Positions 45,905-56,221 are shown, counted from the stretch's first letter. The stretch: DNA of 64,000 nt from Mobilicoccus pelagius NBRC 104925 (GCF_000247995.1 NZ_BAFE01000052.1:62001-126000), one strand, 5' to 3'. The notes: generated from the sequence alone by a model not told the origin. Made by a program: numbers and translations.

Positions 45905-46995
45905 CCGACTTCATCCCACCCGCCAAACCGCTCATCGGTGACGAGGAGCGCGCCGCCGTCGACCGGGTGCTGCGCAGCGGGATGCTCGCACAGGGTCCTG
46001 AGGTCAAGGCGTTCGAGGAGGAGTTCTCGGCGCACTTCGGCCTCGGCCGCGAGTGCGTGGCCGTCAACTCCGGCACCTCCGGCCAGCACCTCGGCCTCCT
46101 GTCCTCCGGAGTCAAGGCGGGCGACGAGGTCATCGTCCCCTCCTTCACGTTCGCCGCGACGGCCAACTCGGTCGCGCTCACGGGTGCGACGCCGGTGTTC
46201 GCCGACATCGAGCCCGACAGCTTCTGCCTCGACCCGAAGAGCGTCGAGGCCGCGATCACCGAGCGCACCGTCGGCATCATGCCGGTGCACCTCTACGGCC
46301 ACCCGGCGAACATGCCCGGCCTCTTCGAGGTCGCGACGAAGCACGGGCTCATGGTCTTCGAGGACGCCGCCCAGGCCCACGGCGCGTCGCTGAACGGCAC
46401 GCCCGTCGGCGCGTTCGGCACGTTCGCGATGTTCAGCCTCTACCCGACGAAGAACATGACCTCGGGCGAGGGCGGCATGGTCTCCTGCGAGGACGCCGAG
46501 GTGGCGCGCAAGGTGCGGCTCTACCGCAACCAGGGCATGGAGAAGCAGTACCACAACGAGGTCGTCGGCCTGAACAACCGCATGACCGACATCCACGCCG
46601 CCATCGGCCGCGTGCAGCTCACGAAGGTCGACGCCTGGACGCGCACGCGTCAGGAGAACGCCGCGTTCCTCTCGGCCAACATCGCCGGCGTCACCACGCC
46701 GCCGGTCGCCGAGGGTGCCGTGCACGTCTACCACCAGTACACGGTCCGCGTTCCCGAGGGGCGGGACGAGTTCGCCCGCGCGCTCAAGGACGAGTACAAC
46801 ATCGGCTCCGGCATGTTCTACCCCGTGCCCAACCACGAGCTCGCGCCGTTCGCGAACAACGCGCACGCCGACCTCCCCGAGACGCAGCGGGCGGCGAAGG
46901 AGTGCCTGTCGCTCCCCGTCCACCCGAGCGTCGACCAGGCCGGCCTCGAGCGCATCGTCGAGGCCGTCAACGCGCTCGCGAAGGCGGGTGCGTGA
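45901..46995 (+). CDS. DegT/DnrJ/EryC1 sugar aminotransferase
   Basis: The 364-residue PLP enzyme has SGTSGQHLGLLS, VFEDAAQAHGA, and the PLP Lys in SLYPTKNMTSGEGG. The family transaminates keto-sugars linked to nucleotides. A WbpE-like role, forming UDP-GlcNAc(3N)A from the 3-keto uronic acid, is inferred from the Gfo/Idh gene overlapping its stop (TGATG) and from the neighbouring wecB and 6-dehydrogenase. The ATG at 45901 follows GGAAGGGG. Confidence 0.88.
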   Translation: MTDFIPPAKPLIGDEERAAVDRVLRSGMLAQGPEVKAFEEEFSAHFGLGRECVAVNSGTSGQHLGLLSSGVKAGDEVIVPSFTFAATANSVALTGATPVFADIEPDSFCLDPKSVEAAITERTVGIMPVHLYGHPANMPGLFEVATKHGLMVFEDAAQAHGASLNGTPVGAFGTFAMFSLYPTKNMTSGEGGMVSCEDAEVARKVRLYRNQGMEKQYHNEVVGLNNRMTDIHAAIGRVQLTKVDAWTRTRQENAAFLSANIAGVTTPPVAEGAVHVYHQYTVRVPEGRDEFARALKDEYNIGSGMFYPVPNHELAPFANNAHADLPETQRAAKECLSLPVHPSVDQAGLERIVEAVNALAKAGA

Positions 46996-47984
46996 TGGCG
47001 AACCTCCGCGCAGGCCTCATCGGCCTCGGCATGATGGGCCGCCACCACGGCCGCGTCCTCGCCGGGCTCGAGGGCGTCGACCTCGTCGCCGTCGCCGACG
47101 TGAGCGGGCAGGACCCCCACGGCGTCGCCAAGGGTCGTCCGCTCCTCTCCAGCGTCGACGAACTCATCGAGCAGAACCTCGACTACTGCATGGTCGCCGT
47201 GCCCACGGCGTTCCACGTCGACGTCGCCCTCGCACTCGCGGAGGCCGGCGTCCACGCGATGATCGAGAAGCCGCTCGCCACCGACACGCCCGGCGCGCAG
47301 AAGATCGCCGACGCGTTCGCCGAGAAGGGTCTCGTCGGCGCGGTCGGCCACATCGAGCGGTACAACCCGGCGTTGCAGCAGGCGCGGGCCCGCATCGAGA
47401 ACGGCGACCTCGGCGACGTGTACCAGATCGTCACGCGGCGCCAGGGCCCGTTCCCGGCGCGCATCGCCGACGTCGGCGTCGTCAAGGACCTCGCCACCCA
47501 CGACATCGACCTCACGAGCTGGGTGCGGCAGCAGCCGTTCTCCTCCGTCGCGGCCCGCACGGCGTTCCGCAGCGGTCGTGAGTTCGAGGACATGGTCTCC
47601 GTCACCGGACAACTCGCCGACGGCACGATCACGAGCCACCTCGTCAACTGGCTGTCGCCGTTCAAGGAGCGCGTCACGGTCATCACCGGTGAGAAGGGCG
47701 CGTTCATCGCCGACACCCTCACCGCCGACCTCACGTTCCACGCCAACGGCAACATCCGCACCGAGTGGGACGACGTCGCGAACTTCCGCGGGGTGTCCGA
47801 GGGCGACGTCGTGCGTTACGCGATCAGCAAGCGCGAACCGCTCCTCGTCGAGCACGAGAACTTCCGCGACGCGGTGCTCGGCAAGGAATCCGACATCGTC
47901 ACCCTCGAGCAGGGTCTCCAGGTCGTCCGGGTCGCCGAGGCCGTCCTCGAGTCCGCGAGCACGGGACGCACGATCGAACTCTGA
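46995..47984 (+). CDS. Gfo/Idh/MocA family sugar dehydrogenase
   Basis: The 329-residue protein has GLIGLGMMGRHHG for NAD binding, the family EKPLATD, and VGHIERYNPAL. Start and stop codons of this gene and the aminotransferase overlap (TGATG). In the WbpB/WlbA branch, this type of enzyme oxidises C3 of UDP-GlcNAcA; that fits the aminotransferase next door, but the substrate is inferred. Confidence 0.87.
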   Translation: MANLRAGLIGLGMMGRHHGRVLAGLEGVDLVAVADVSGQDPHGVAKGRPLLSSVDELIEQNLDYCMVAVPTAFHVDVALALAEAGVHAMIEKPLATDTPGAQKIADAFAEKGLVGAVGHIERYNPALQQARARIENGDLGDVYQIVTRRQGPFPARIADVGVVKDLATHDIDLTSWVRQQPFSSVAARTAFRSGREFEDMVSVTGQLADGTITSHLVNWLSPFKERVTVITGEKGAFIADTLTADLTFHANGNIRTEWDDVANFRGVSEGDVVRYAISKREPLLVEHENFRDAVLGKESDIVTLEQGLQVVRVAEAVLESASTGRTIEL

Positions 47985-48001
47985 CGCACCTCGCCTCCGA
48001 G

Positions 48002-48044
48002 GAGGCCCCCGTCCGCGCCGTCACCGGCTGCGGGCGGGGGCCTC
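48002..48044 (+). terminator. Terminator after the Gfo/Idh gene
   Basis: GAGGCCCCCG pairs with CGGGGGCCTC, with further partial pairing inside. It lies about 20 bases after the stop codon. The remaining 250 bases up to prfC hold short GTCGGGTGTCGCC-like direct repeats and no supported gene. Confidence 0.75.
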
Positions 48045-48298
48045 GTCGTGTGCGGGCGGCGTGGCCGTCGGGTGTCGCCGGCGGGTGTCGCCGTCGGGCG
48101 TGGATCGGTCGTGGTGAGCGGGCCGGGCCCGGACGCGTCGACGGCAGCGGGGAGGCGGAGGGTATCGTCACCCGCGCCGAGGACGCGGAGGTGGACGACG
48201 CCCGCGGGGCGAGGTTGCCCTCCGCGGAGGCGAGCCGGGTCGCGCCCCGTCCTCGTCGCCGCCGCGCAAGGGCGGACGGGACACGGGAGAGGAACGAC

Positions 48299-49927
48299 AT
48301 GACGACGAACGACTCGACGACGAGCACGGGCGGGGCGGGCCGACCAGCGAGGGTGCTCGAGGAAGCCTCGCGCCGGCGGACGTTCGCGATCATCTCCCAC
48401 CCGGACGCCGGTAAGTCGACGACGACCGAGGCCCTCGCCCTCCATGCCGCGGCCATCGGGCGCGCCGGCGCGGTGCACGGCAAGGGCGACCGCAAGGGCG
48501 TGACGTCCGACTGGCTCGACATGGAGAAGGAGCGCGGCATCTCGATCACATCGTCGGCGCTGCAGTTCCGGGTCGGGGACGTGCGGATCAACATGCTCGA
48601 CACGCCGGGCCACGCCGACTTCTCCGAGGACACCTACCGCGTGCTCTCCGCGGTCGACTGCGCAGTCATGCTCATCGACGCCGCCAAGGGGCTCGAACCG
48701 CAGACGCTCAAGCTGTTCGAGGTGTGCCGCGCCCGGCGCATCCCGATCATCACGTTCGTCAACAAGTGGGATCGGCCTGCGCTCGAGCCGCTCGCGATCC
48801 TCGACGAGATCGACACGCGCCTCGGCCTCGCCACCGTGCCCGTGACGTGGCCCGTCGGCCCGGGCGGGGAGTTCCACGGCGTCGTCGACCGCCGGACCGG
48901 TCGCATGATCGAGTACGCGCGCGCCGCGGGCGGGGCGACCCTCGCGCAGGAGCACGACCTCTCGCCCGAGGGGGCCCTGGACCGGTTCGGCGAGGACTGG
49001 GTGCGGGCGGAGGAGGAGCACGAGCTCGTCGAGCCGTGGGACGAGGACGCCCACGAGGCGTTCCTCCGCGGTGAGACCTCCCCGGTGCTCTTCGGCGCCG
49101 CCGTCGCGAACATGGGCGTCGGCGCGCTGCTCGACCTCCTCGTCGAGGCCGCCCCGTCCCCGGCCCCGTGGCCGCTCGCGGACGGTGGCGAGCGCCCGCT
49201 CGACGCGCCGTTCTCGGGCTTCGTCTTCAAGGTGCAGGCCGGCATGGACGCCGCCCACCGCGACCGGCTCGCGTTCGTCCGCGTGTGCTCGGGACGGTTC
49301 GAGCGCGGCATGCCCCTCGTCCACGCGGCGAGCGGCCGCTCGTTCGTCTCCAAGTACGCCCAGAGCGTGTTCGGTCGCGACCGGCGCACCGTCGACGAGG
49401 CGTTCCCCGGCGACATCGTCGGCCTCGTCAACGCGGCGGCGCTGCGCGTCGGCGACACCCTCTACGACGGCCCGCCCGCGCTCTTCCCCCCGGTGCCGCG
49501 GTTCTCCCCGGAGCACTTCAGCATCGCCCGCGTCGCCGACGCCGGCCGCTCCAAGCAGTTCCGCAAGGGCATCGCCCAGCTCGACGAGGAGGGCGTCGTC
49601 CAGGTCTGCGTCTCCGACCGGCGGGGCACCGCCTCCCCGGTGCTCGCCGCCGTGGGGCCGATGCAGTTCGAGGTCGTGAGTGACCGCATGGCGCACGAGT
49701 TCAACGCGCCCATCCGCCTCGAGCCGCTGCCCTACTCGATCGCCCGGCGTCCCGAACCCGAGATCGTCGACACGATCAACCGCACGATGGGCGCCGAGGT
49801 CCTCCACCGCACCGACGGCACCCCGGTGGCCGTGTTCCGCGACCAGTGGCGCCTCAGCACGGTGCAGGGCGACCTGCCCGCCGGATCGCTCAAGCCCCTC
49901 TTCGGCGAGGAGTCGCTCGCAGGCTGA
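48299..49927 (+). CDS. prfC: Peptide chain release factor 3
   Basis: RF3 is the GTPase that removes RF1/RF2 from the ribosome after termination. The 542-residue protein has SHPDAGKSTTTEALAL (G1), the RGISITSSA switch I, DTPGHADFSEDTYR (G3) and FVNKWDRP (G4), then two further domains ending PLFGEESL. Insertion EHDLSPEGALDRFGEDW fits RF3. GAGAGGA precedes the ATG at 48299. Confidence 0.95.
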   Translation: MTTNDSTTSTGGAGRPARVLEEASRRRTFAIISHPDAGKSTTTEALALHAAAIGRAGAVHGKGDRKGVTSDWLDMEKERGISITSSALQFRVGDVRINMLDTPGHADFSEDTYRVLSAVDCAVMLIDAAKGLEPQTLKLFEVCRARRIPIITFVNKWDRPALEPLAILDEIDTRLGLATVPVTWPVGPGGEFHGVVDRRTGRMIEYARAAGGATLAQEHDLSPEGALDRFGEDWVRAEEEHELVEPWDEDAHEAFLRGETSPVLFGAAVANMGVGALLDLLVEAAPSPAPWPLADGGERPLDAPFSGFVFKVQAGMDAAHRDRLAFVRVCSGRFERGMPLVHAASGRSFVSKYAQSVFGRDRRTVDEAFPGDIVGLVNAAALRVGDTLYDGPPALFPPVPRFSPEHFSIARVADAGRSKQFRKGIAQLDEEGVVQVCVSDRRGTASPVLAAVGPMQFEVVSDRMAHEFNAPIRLEPLPYSIARRPEPEIVDTINRTMGAEVLHRTDGTPVAVFRDQWRLSTVQGDLPAGSLKPLFGEESLAG

Positions 49928-50088
49928 GACACGGGCGCCCGTGTTCCGGGCGCCGTGTCGTCTGGGCGAACTCCCGTGGGACCGCGGGGATCCCGCGTTT
50001 TGCGCGGGCCGCGCCACCCCCGGGTGTCGGTCGCGGCGCGCCCGCCGCCGGTCAGGAGCTGCCGGACCGCGCCGATGGGAACGGCGTG

Positions 50089-51810
50089 ATGTCCACTCCT
50101 GCCGCCCGTCTCGCCAGACGCTCCAGCGCCCCTGCCCTTGCCCTCGCGCTCCTCGCCACGGGGGCTCCCGCCGCCTCCGCCGACCCGGTCGTGACGCCGG
50201 GAAACGGGGATCTCGTCGTCGACGGCCGTGGGTTCGGACACGGCCGCGGCATGAGCCAGTGGGGTGCCTACGGCGCCGCCGACGCCGGCCTCGCCTGGCC
50301 CGGGATCCTCGACTTCTACTACCCGGGGGCGCGCCGAGCGTCGCAGCCGGACTCCGAGATGCGCGTGTGGATCTCCCGCGACGGTGACGGCGTCACCGAG
50401 CTGCCCGCCCGCCCCGGTCTGCGCGCGACCGTCGGCCGGCGCACCATCGGCCTGCCCGCCGACGCGGGGCACACGGCCTGGCGCGCGTTCCGCTCCGGCG
50501 ACACGGTCGTCCTCCAGTACCGCGACGCTCACGGCACGTGGCGCGCCCAGCCGATCGCCCGCACCGCGTCCGTCGTCTTCAGCTCGCCCACCGACACGAT
50601 CGGCGTGACGATGCCCGGCGGCCGCGTCGAGGAGTTCCCCGGCCGGGTCATGGCCCTCACCGAGGGTGGGCGCACCGTCACCGTCGTCGCGACGAGCACC
50701 GAGCGGTACCTGCGCGGCGTCGTCCCCAACGAGATGCCCGCCTCCTGGCACCCGCAGGCCGTCGCCGCCCAGTCCGTCGCCGCACGCACCTACGCGTCCT
50801 CCTACCGTGCCCAGCGGCGCCGCGCCGGGTCGGTGTGGGACATCTGCGACACCGTGCGCTGCCAGGTCTACCGCGGCACCGCGACCGCCACGACGTCCGG
50901 TGCAGGTCGGGTCGTCCTCGACGACGCCCGCGCGACGGCGGCGATCGCCCTCACCTCCGGCACCGTCCTCGAGACGCCCGGGGGCAACTTCCTCCACGCC
51001 GAGTTCTCCGCCTCCAACGGCGGGCACACCGTCGACGGCGGTGCGTTCGCCCAGGTCGCCAAGCCCGACCCCTACGACGCGCGGATGAAGAACCCCTCGT
51101 GGGCATGGAACCGGAGCATCCCCGCCGCGACCTTCGCGAAGGCGTTCGGTCTCGGTCGCCTCACCTCCGCCCAGGTCGTCGCCCGTGACGGCCGGGGACC
51201 GTGGGGTGGCCGGGTGACCTCGCTTCGCCTCACCGGCACGACCCGCACTGTCGACGTGAGCGGCGACCGGATGCGCCAGGTCCTCGGTCTGCGCTCCTCG
51301 CTGTTCACCGTCACCGCCGCCGGTGGCGGCACCGCCCCGTCGGGTTCGGTCGTCGCCGGGCCGCGCCCGTCCGGGGGATCCGTGGCCGTCGTCGCGGAGT
51401 GGACCGGGGACCGCACGCCCGACCGACTCCGGGTGAGCAACGGTCGGCTCGTCATGGAACGCGGCCTCGGCCGAGGCCGATACGCCCGCGCGACCGTCGT
51501 GCCCGGCTCGCCCCGCACCCTCACCCGCGTCGTCGGCGTCGGTGACGTCGACCACGACCGCCGCGCCGACGTCGTCGCCGTCGACGACCGGGACCGGCTG
51601 GTCGTCCTCCGCGGGAACGGCAGCGCCCGCGTGGTGAAGACCGTGACGCTCGGCCCGGGCTGGGGCGCCTTCACCCGCCTCGAGGTGCGCGACGTGACGA
51701 AGGACCACCACGCCGACGTCGTCGCGACGACCTCGAACGGCCGCCGCGTCGTCTACGCGGGGACGTCGACCGCCCGCGTCGTCCGGGTGGGCACCTCCGC
51801 CGGACGCTGA
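50089..51810 (+). CDS. Secreted SpoIID/LytB-domain protein
   Basis: A signal peptide (SAPALALALLATGAPAASA) is followed by the SpoIID domain with GRGFGHGRGMSQWGAYG and VVPNEMPASWHPQAVAAQSVAARTYA. SpoIID-type proteins cut or modify peptidoglycan glycan strands. Two Cys (CDTVRC) suit a disulfide outside the cell. The C-terminal 130 residues resemble FG-GAP/VCBS repeats (GVGDVDHDRRADVVAVDDRD and LEVRDVTKDHHADVVA), often binding calcium. The ATG at 50089 is preferred. The organism need not sporulate; SpoIID domains are common in actinobacteria. Confidence 0.9.
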   Translation: MSTPAARLARRSSAPALALALLATGAPAASADPVVTPGNGDLVVDGRGFGHGRGMSQWGAYGAADAGLAWPGILDFYYPGARRASQPDSEMRVWISRDGDGVTELPARPGLRATVGRRTIGLPADAGHTAWRAFRSGDTVVLQYRDAHGTWRAQPIARTASVVFSSPTDTIGVTMPGGRVEEFPGRVMALTEGGRTVTVVATSTERYLRGVVPNEMPASWHPQAVAAQSVAARTYASSYRAQRRRAGSVWDICDTVRCQVYRGTATATTSGAGRVVLDDARATAAIALTSGTVLETPGGNFLHAEFSASNGGHTVDGGAFAQVAKPDPYDARMKNPSWAWNRSIPAATFAKAFGLGRLTSAQVVARDGRGPWGGRVTSLRLTGTTRTVDVSGDRMRQVLGLRSSLFTVTAAGGGTAPSGSVVAGPRPSGGSVAVVAEWTGDRTPDRLRVSNGRLVMERGLGRGRYARATVVPGSPRTLTRVVGVGDVDHDRRADVVAVDDRDRLVVLRGNGSARVVKTVTLGPGWGAFTRLEVRDVTKDHHADVVATTSNGRRVVYAGTSTARVVRVGTSAGR

Positions 51811-51844
51811 CCCGCCCCGCCGGGTCGGGACGAGCCCCGAACGT

Positions 51845-51883
51845 CGACGGGCCCCACGGACGAGGTGTCCGTGGGGCCCGTCG
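51845..51883. terminator. 17-bp stem bidirectional terminator
   Basis: CGACGGGCCCCACGGAC pairs fully with GTCCGTGGGGCCCGTCG around GAGGT. It separates the convergent SpoIID-like and scoB genes. Confidence 0.92.
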
Positions 51884-51897
51884 GGCGGGGGAGGGGG

Positions 51898-52545
51898 TCA
51901 GGGGGTTTCCTGCAGCTCCACCTCGAAGTCGACACCCGTGCGCGAGCGCACCTCGTCCTCGGTGACCCCGTCGGCGAGTTCCCGCAGCACGAGACCGGAG
52001 TCGGTGACGTCGAAGACCGCGAGGTCGGTGATGATGCGCTGCACGACGCCGAGGCCCGTGACGGGCAGCGTGCACTCGGGCACGATCTTGGGGCCGCCCT
52101 TGCGGTCGTTGTGCTCCATGAGCACGATGACCTTCTTCGCGCCGTGGACGAGGTCCATCGCCCCACCCATGCCCTTGACCATCTTGCCGGGGATCATCCA
52201 GTTCGCGATGTCGCCCCGCTCGCTCACCTGCATCGCGCCGAGGATCGCGGCGTCGACCTTGCCGGAGCGGATCATGCCGAAGCTCGTCGCCGAGTCGAAG
52301 AAGCTCGCGCCGCGGCGGACGGTGACGGTCTCCTTGCCCGCGTTGATGAGGTCGGGGTCGACGAGGTCCTCCGGCGGGTACGGGCCGACACCGAGGATGC
52401 CGTTCTCGCTCTGGAGGACGAGCTCGACATCGTCGTCGACGTAGTTGGGCACGAGCGTGGGCAGCCCGATGCCGAGGTTGACGTAGTCGCCGTCGGAGAG
52501 TTCGCGCGCCGCGCGGGCGGCCATCTCCTCCCGGGTGAGCGGCAT
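51898..52545 (-). CDS. scoB: 3-oxoacid CoA-transferase subunit B
   Basis: The 215-residue beta subunit carries the catalytic Glu in [10 protein letters not shown] and the conserved [15 protein letters not shown]. With ScoA it moves CoA from succinyl-CoA (or a related donor) to acetoacetate. The ATG lies one base after the scoA stop codon, so the genes form one operon in the order scoA-scoB. It ends at a strong terminator. Confidence 0.93.
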   Translation of the reverse strand: MPLTREEMAARAARELSDGDYVNLGIGLPTLVPNYVDDDVELVLQSENGILGVGPYPPEDLVDPDLINAGKETVTVRRGASFFDSATSFGMIRSGKVDAAILGAMQVSERGDIANWMIPGKMVKGMGGAMDLVHGAKKVIVLMEHNDRKGGPKIVPECTLPVTGLGVVQRIITDLAVFDVTDSGLVLRELADGVTEDEVRSRTGVDFEVELQETP

Positions 52546-52546
52546 G

Positions 52547-53380
52547 TCAGGACTCCTTGCTCTCGGTGGACTCGACGCCCTCGCTGCCGGCGCCCGCCCC
52601 GGTCGTGTGCTGTTTCCTCTGCACGGTGCGCTTCTCGATGCGCTTGTCGTGCACCTGGTCGGGCGTGAGGGCGACGACCCGCTGGACGAAGATGCCGGGC
52701 AGGTGGATCTCGTCGGGGTCGAGTTCGCCGGGCTCGTAGAGGTGCTCGACCTCCGCGATCGTCACCGTGCCGGCCATCGCGGCGAGCGGGTTGAAGTTGC
52801 GGGCCGAGCGGTGGAAGACGAGGTTGCCGTGCCGGTCGCCCTTCCAGGCGCGCACGAGGCCGAAGTCGGCACGGATGGCCTCCTCGAGCACGAACGTGCG
52901 CGTCTGCCCGTCGACCTCGAACTCACGCGTGTCCTTCTTCGGGGACGCCTTCACGACGCTGCCGTCGGAGCCGTACCGCAGCGGCAGGCCGCCCTTGGCG
53001 ACCTGGGTGCCGACGCCCGTCTGCGTGTAGAACGCGGCGATGCCGGAGCCCCCGGCGCGCATCTTCTCGGCGAGCGTGCCCTGCGGCGTGAGCTCCACCT
53101 CGAGCTCCCCGGAGAGGTACTGCCGCTCGAACTCCTTGTTCTCCCCGACGTAGGACGCCTGGATGCGGGAGATCCGCTTGTCGCAAAGGAGGATGCCGAG
53201 CCCCCAGTCGTCGACGCCACAGTTGTTCGAGACGACGGAGAGGTCGTCGACGCCGCTCTCGTGGAGGGCCTGGATGAGGGCGGAGGGGATGCCGCAGAGG
53301 CCGAAGCCCCCGACCGACAACGACGCCCCCCTCGGGATGTCGGCGACCGCGTCGGCCGCACTGCTGACGACTTTGTCCAT
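52547..53380 (-). CDS. scoA: 3-oxoacid CoA-transferase subunit A
   Basis: The 277-residue alpha subunit has [31 protein letters not shown], and [12 protein letters not shown], which define the family. The C-terminal 40 residues are a charged extension ([14 protein letters not shown]...) beyond the usual end. The pair supports ketone-body or short-chain fatty-acid use. The start is the ATG at 53380. Confidence 0.92.
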   Translation of the reverse strand: MDKVVSSAADAVADIPRGASLSVGGFGLCGIPSALIQALHESGVDDLSVVSNNCGVDDWGLGILLCDKRISRIQASYVGENKEFERQYLSGELEVELTPQGTLAEKMRAGGSGIAAFYTQTGVGTQVAKGGLPLRYGSDGSVVKASPKKDTREFEVDGQTRTFVLEEAIRADFGLVRAWKGDRHGNLVFHRSARNFNPLAAMAGTVTIAEVEHLYEPGELDPDEIHLPGIFVQRVVALTPDQVHDKRIEKRTVQRKQHTTGAGAGSEGVESTESKES

Positions 53381-53649
53381 GCGGCGGACTCTACCGGCGG
53401 AGGACGCGCCGTCGGCGGGACCGAACGGGCGTGTGTGCGCTCGCGATCGGCGCCGACGCATGTCGACCGCGGCCACCGTGCCGGTGTCGGAGGCCGCCCG
53501 TCGTGCACAACGGGGGACCGGCGCGGGCACACCTTTGCTCAAGGCGGCCGGGCGAGCCGCCGACGAGGAGGGCGTCCCTGCCCGACGGCGACGCCGTCAC
53601 CCCGTGGTCCGACTCCTCCTGCGGAGCGCCACCGCCCCCGGAGGTCGCC

Positions 53650-55248
53650 ATGACCGCATCCACCACGACCCCGCGCCGTGCCCTCGCCACCTGCCTCGCC
53701 GGTCTCACGCTCCTCGGCGTCGCAGCCCCGACCGCCACCGCCGCGGGCGAGGGGGACCGCGCCACCGCACCCGCGTCGGGGGTCTCGTCCACCGAGGGCG
53801 CCCCGGCCGACACCCTCGCGGGCGGTCACGCCCCGGCGGCCGGCGACGACCACACGAGCGGCTCCGTCGTCCTCCGCGGCCCGTCGGAGGGCGTGCGGGC
53901 CGTCGTCCTCGGGGCCCGGCTCCCCGCCCCGGCTCCGACCCGTGCCCTCCCCTCGACGCTCGACGCCCGCCCCAGGTACCAGGCGGGCGTCTCCTGCGAC
54001 CCCGTCGACCGCCCCGGGACGACCGCGCTCGGCCGCCTCCTCGTCGACACGTACGGCACCGGCGTCTTCGGCGTCTCCCGGTTCTGCGACGGCAGCCAGA
54101 GCGAGCACCACGAGGGCCGCGCCGTCGACTGGATGCTCTCCGCGAACGACCCCACCCAGAAGGCCGTCGCCGAGTCCTTCCTCGCGTGGCTCACGGCGAA
54201 CTCCGGCGAGCGGGCCCGGCGGCTCGGCGTGCAGTACGTCATCTGGAACCGGACGATGTGGCGCGCCTACGCCCCCGAGCGCGGGTTCGCCCCCTACTCC
54301 GGCCCCAACCCGCACACCGACCACATCCACCTCTCCCTCACGTGGGACGGCGCGATGGGGCGCACCTCGTGGTGGAGCGGCCAGGTCGTGCACACCCAGG
54401 ACGTCGGCACCTGCCGCGTGTACGCGGGGCAACCGGCGCCGATCTACGCCGGACGCCGGACGACGCCCTGCCCGTCGTCGCTGCCCGCCGCGCCGGCCTC
54501 CCCGTTCCCGAACGTCGCGATCGGCTCCCGCGACCGCGCGAACGTCGCCCGCGGCCAGCAGGCGCTCGGCATCACCGCCGACGGCGTCTTCGGCCGCGGT
54601 ACGCAGCAGTCCGTCCTCGCCTACCAGCGGTCGCGGGGCCTCCCCACGAGCGGTGTCCTCGACAAGGCGACGTGGAACCGGCTCGTGCCCGGTGGCACGA
54701 CGACCTCGGCGCCCGCACCTGCTCCCGCGCCGACCCCGGCACCCACCTCGGGCCGGTCCGACGGCGTGACGACGACCCGTCCCCGCCCCACGGCGACGGC
54801 CGTGCTCCCCGCCTCGATCGTCCGGCCCCTCGCGCCCTGGAAGAAGACCGTGCTCCGCGCCGGATCCACGGGGTCGGCGGTGAAGGCGCTCCAGCGAACG
54901 CTCGGCCTGCGTCTCACCGGACGCATGGACGCCCCGACGACCGCGGCGGTGAAGCGGCTCCAGACCCGGTGGGCGCTGCGACCGACGGGTGCCGTCGATC
55001 TGCGGACGTGGAACCGTGCCGAGCTCACCCGGTACCCGTGGCTCGGGTACACGACGACGACGTGGCGTCGCGGTGCGAGCGGACCCGGCGTCGTCGCGCT
55101 GCAGAAGGTGCTGCGGGTGCGGGCCGACGGGAGCTTCGGCCCGGCCACCGAGCGTGCCGTGCGGGCGATCCAGGCCCGCTACGGACTCCCGACGACCGGG
55201 GTCGTCGACGCGGCGACGTGGCGGGGGATCACGCAGCAGGCCCGGTGA
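53650..55248 (+). CDS. Secreted peptidoglycan-binding protein with peptidase-like domain
   Basis: A signal peptide (ATCLAGLTLLGVAAPTATAA) leads to a domain with SEHHEGRAVDWML and NPHTDHIHLSLTW, resembling the zinc D,D-peptidase-like (M15/ARB-07466) fold. Three peptidoglycan-binding_1 repeats follow: ALGITADGVFGRGTQQSV, LGLRLTGRMDAPTTAAVKRL, and LRVRADGSFGPATERAVRAI. A Pro/Thr linker divides the first from the others. It probably acts in the cell wall; enzyme activity is not certain. The 3' end overlaps the convergent TIGR03089 gene by 20 bp. GGAGG precedes the ATG. Confidence 0.88.
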   Translation: MTASTTTPRRALATCLAGLTLLGVAAPTATAAGEGDRATAPASGVSSTEGAPADTLAGGHAPAAGDDHTSGSVVLRGPSEGVRAVVLGARLPAPAPTRALPSTLDARPRYQAGVSCDPVDRPGTTALGRLLVDTYGTGVFGVSRFCDGSQSEHHEGRAVDWMLSANDPTQKAVAESFLAWLTANSGERARRLGVQYVIWNRTMWRAYAPERGFAPYSGPNPHTDHIHLSLTWDGAMGRTSWWSGQVVHTQDVGTCRVYAGQPAPIYAGRRTTPCPSSLPAAPASPFPNVAIGSRDRANVARGQQALGITADGVFGRGTQQSVLAYQRSRGLPTSGVLDKATWNRLVPGGTTTSAPAPAPAPTPAPTSGRSDGVTTTRPRPTATAVLPASIVRPLAPWKKTVLRAGSTGSAVKALQRTLGLRLTGRMDAPTTAAVKRLQTRWALRPTGAVDLRTWNRAELTRYPWLGYTTTTWRRGASGPGVVALQKVLRVRADGSFGPATERAVRAIQARYGLPTTGVVDAATWRGITQQAR

Positions 55249-55984
55249 CGCCCTCCGACTCGAGGATCCGCGCGAACGACCCCTGCGTCGGGTCGCCCCC
55301 GTGCTCCTCCTCCCACCGCGGATCGGTGAGGAGGATCGACCCGCCGCCCGCCCACGCGGACGCGGCCGTGCGGAGGACCTCGGCGAGCGGTGCCGTGCCG
55401 GACACGTGGAGGCGCCCCTCGACGCCGGGGGTGACGAGATCGTCGTACGTCACGCTCGCGGCATCCCCGACGAGTGCCGGTGCGGTCGCGGGCGCCGTGT
55501 CGTAGGGGTCCATCTCGTCGGGGTGGGAGAGGAGCACCGCCGCCTCGTCGACGACCCCGGCCGGCAGCGGCACCGGGCTCCGACGTGCGAGGGCGGCGCG
55601 GGTGAGGGCGACGACCCAGTCGGCACCTTGTGTCTCGGCCGCGCCCGGCTCCCACGTCTCGCCCAGGCGCTCGCCGTCGATCACGACGACGTCGACCGGG
55701 TTTTCTGCGGAGGGTGCACCGCCGCCGACGACGACAGTGCCGCCGACCGTCCACGTCGCGAGCGCCCACACGAGGAGCCGCCAGTGCGGGTCGCCCTCGA
55801 GACGGACCCGCGTGCCGACGCCGCCGTCGAGATCCTCCTGGAGGAGGTCGGCGGCCTTGGCCGTCCACGTCGCGAGCACCCGCCCCGAGAGCTCGATGCG
55901 TTCCCCGGGGGCGTGCCAGATGAGCCGGGGGAGGGCGGATTCACCGCTGCGGAGGATCCGGGCGAGGTCGTCGGGGCGCGTCAT
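55229..55984 (-). CDS. TIGR03089 family protein
   Basis: The 251-residue protein starts MTRPDDLARILRSGESALPR and shows ATWTAKAADLLQEDLDGGVG, a region like the N-terminus of acyl-CoA synthetases but without their catalytic part. Length and these features match the actinobacterial TIGR03089 family, of unknown function, often near mannose/rhamnose sugar genes and fbiA/fbiB. Confidence 0.85.
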   Translation of the reverse strand: MTRPDDLARILRSGESALPRLIWHAPGERIELSGRVLATWTAKAADLLQEDLDGGVGTRVRLEGDPHWRLLVWALATWTVGGTVVVGGGAPSAENPVDVVVIDGERLGETWEPGAAETQGADWVVALTRAALARRSPVPLPAGVVDEAAVLLSHPDEMDPYDTAPATAPALVGDAASVTYDDLVTPGVEGRLHVSGTAPLAEVLRTAASAWAGGGSILLTDPRWEEEHGGDPTQGSFARILESEGVTGPAA

Positions 55985-56221
55985 GCCTGCATTCGTACGC
56001 CAGGGCCGCACGGCTCGGCAACCGCGACGGCCGGAGGCGGGCGACAGGGGCGCCGTCGTCGTCCTCTCCCCGGCCGGGGCGCACGCCCGGAGGGGCATGA
56101 CGCCTCGCCGTCGTCCGCGGCGGTGGGCGTCACGGCCGCGTCGGCGGCGGGCGAGGGTCGGAGCGGTCGACTGACGATGCGGATCGCGCACCCGCACCGA
56201 AGGGCTGTCGGTCGCACCACC

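Noticed and set aside
50089-51810. Evidence that the organism sporulates
   Set aside because: SpoIID domains are widespread in non-sporulating actinobacteria; no other sporulation gene is present.
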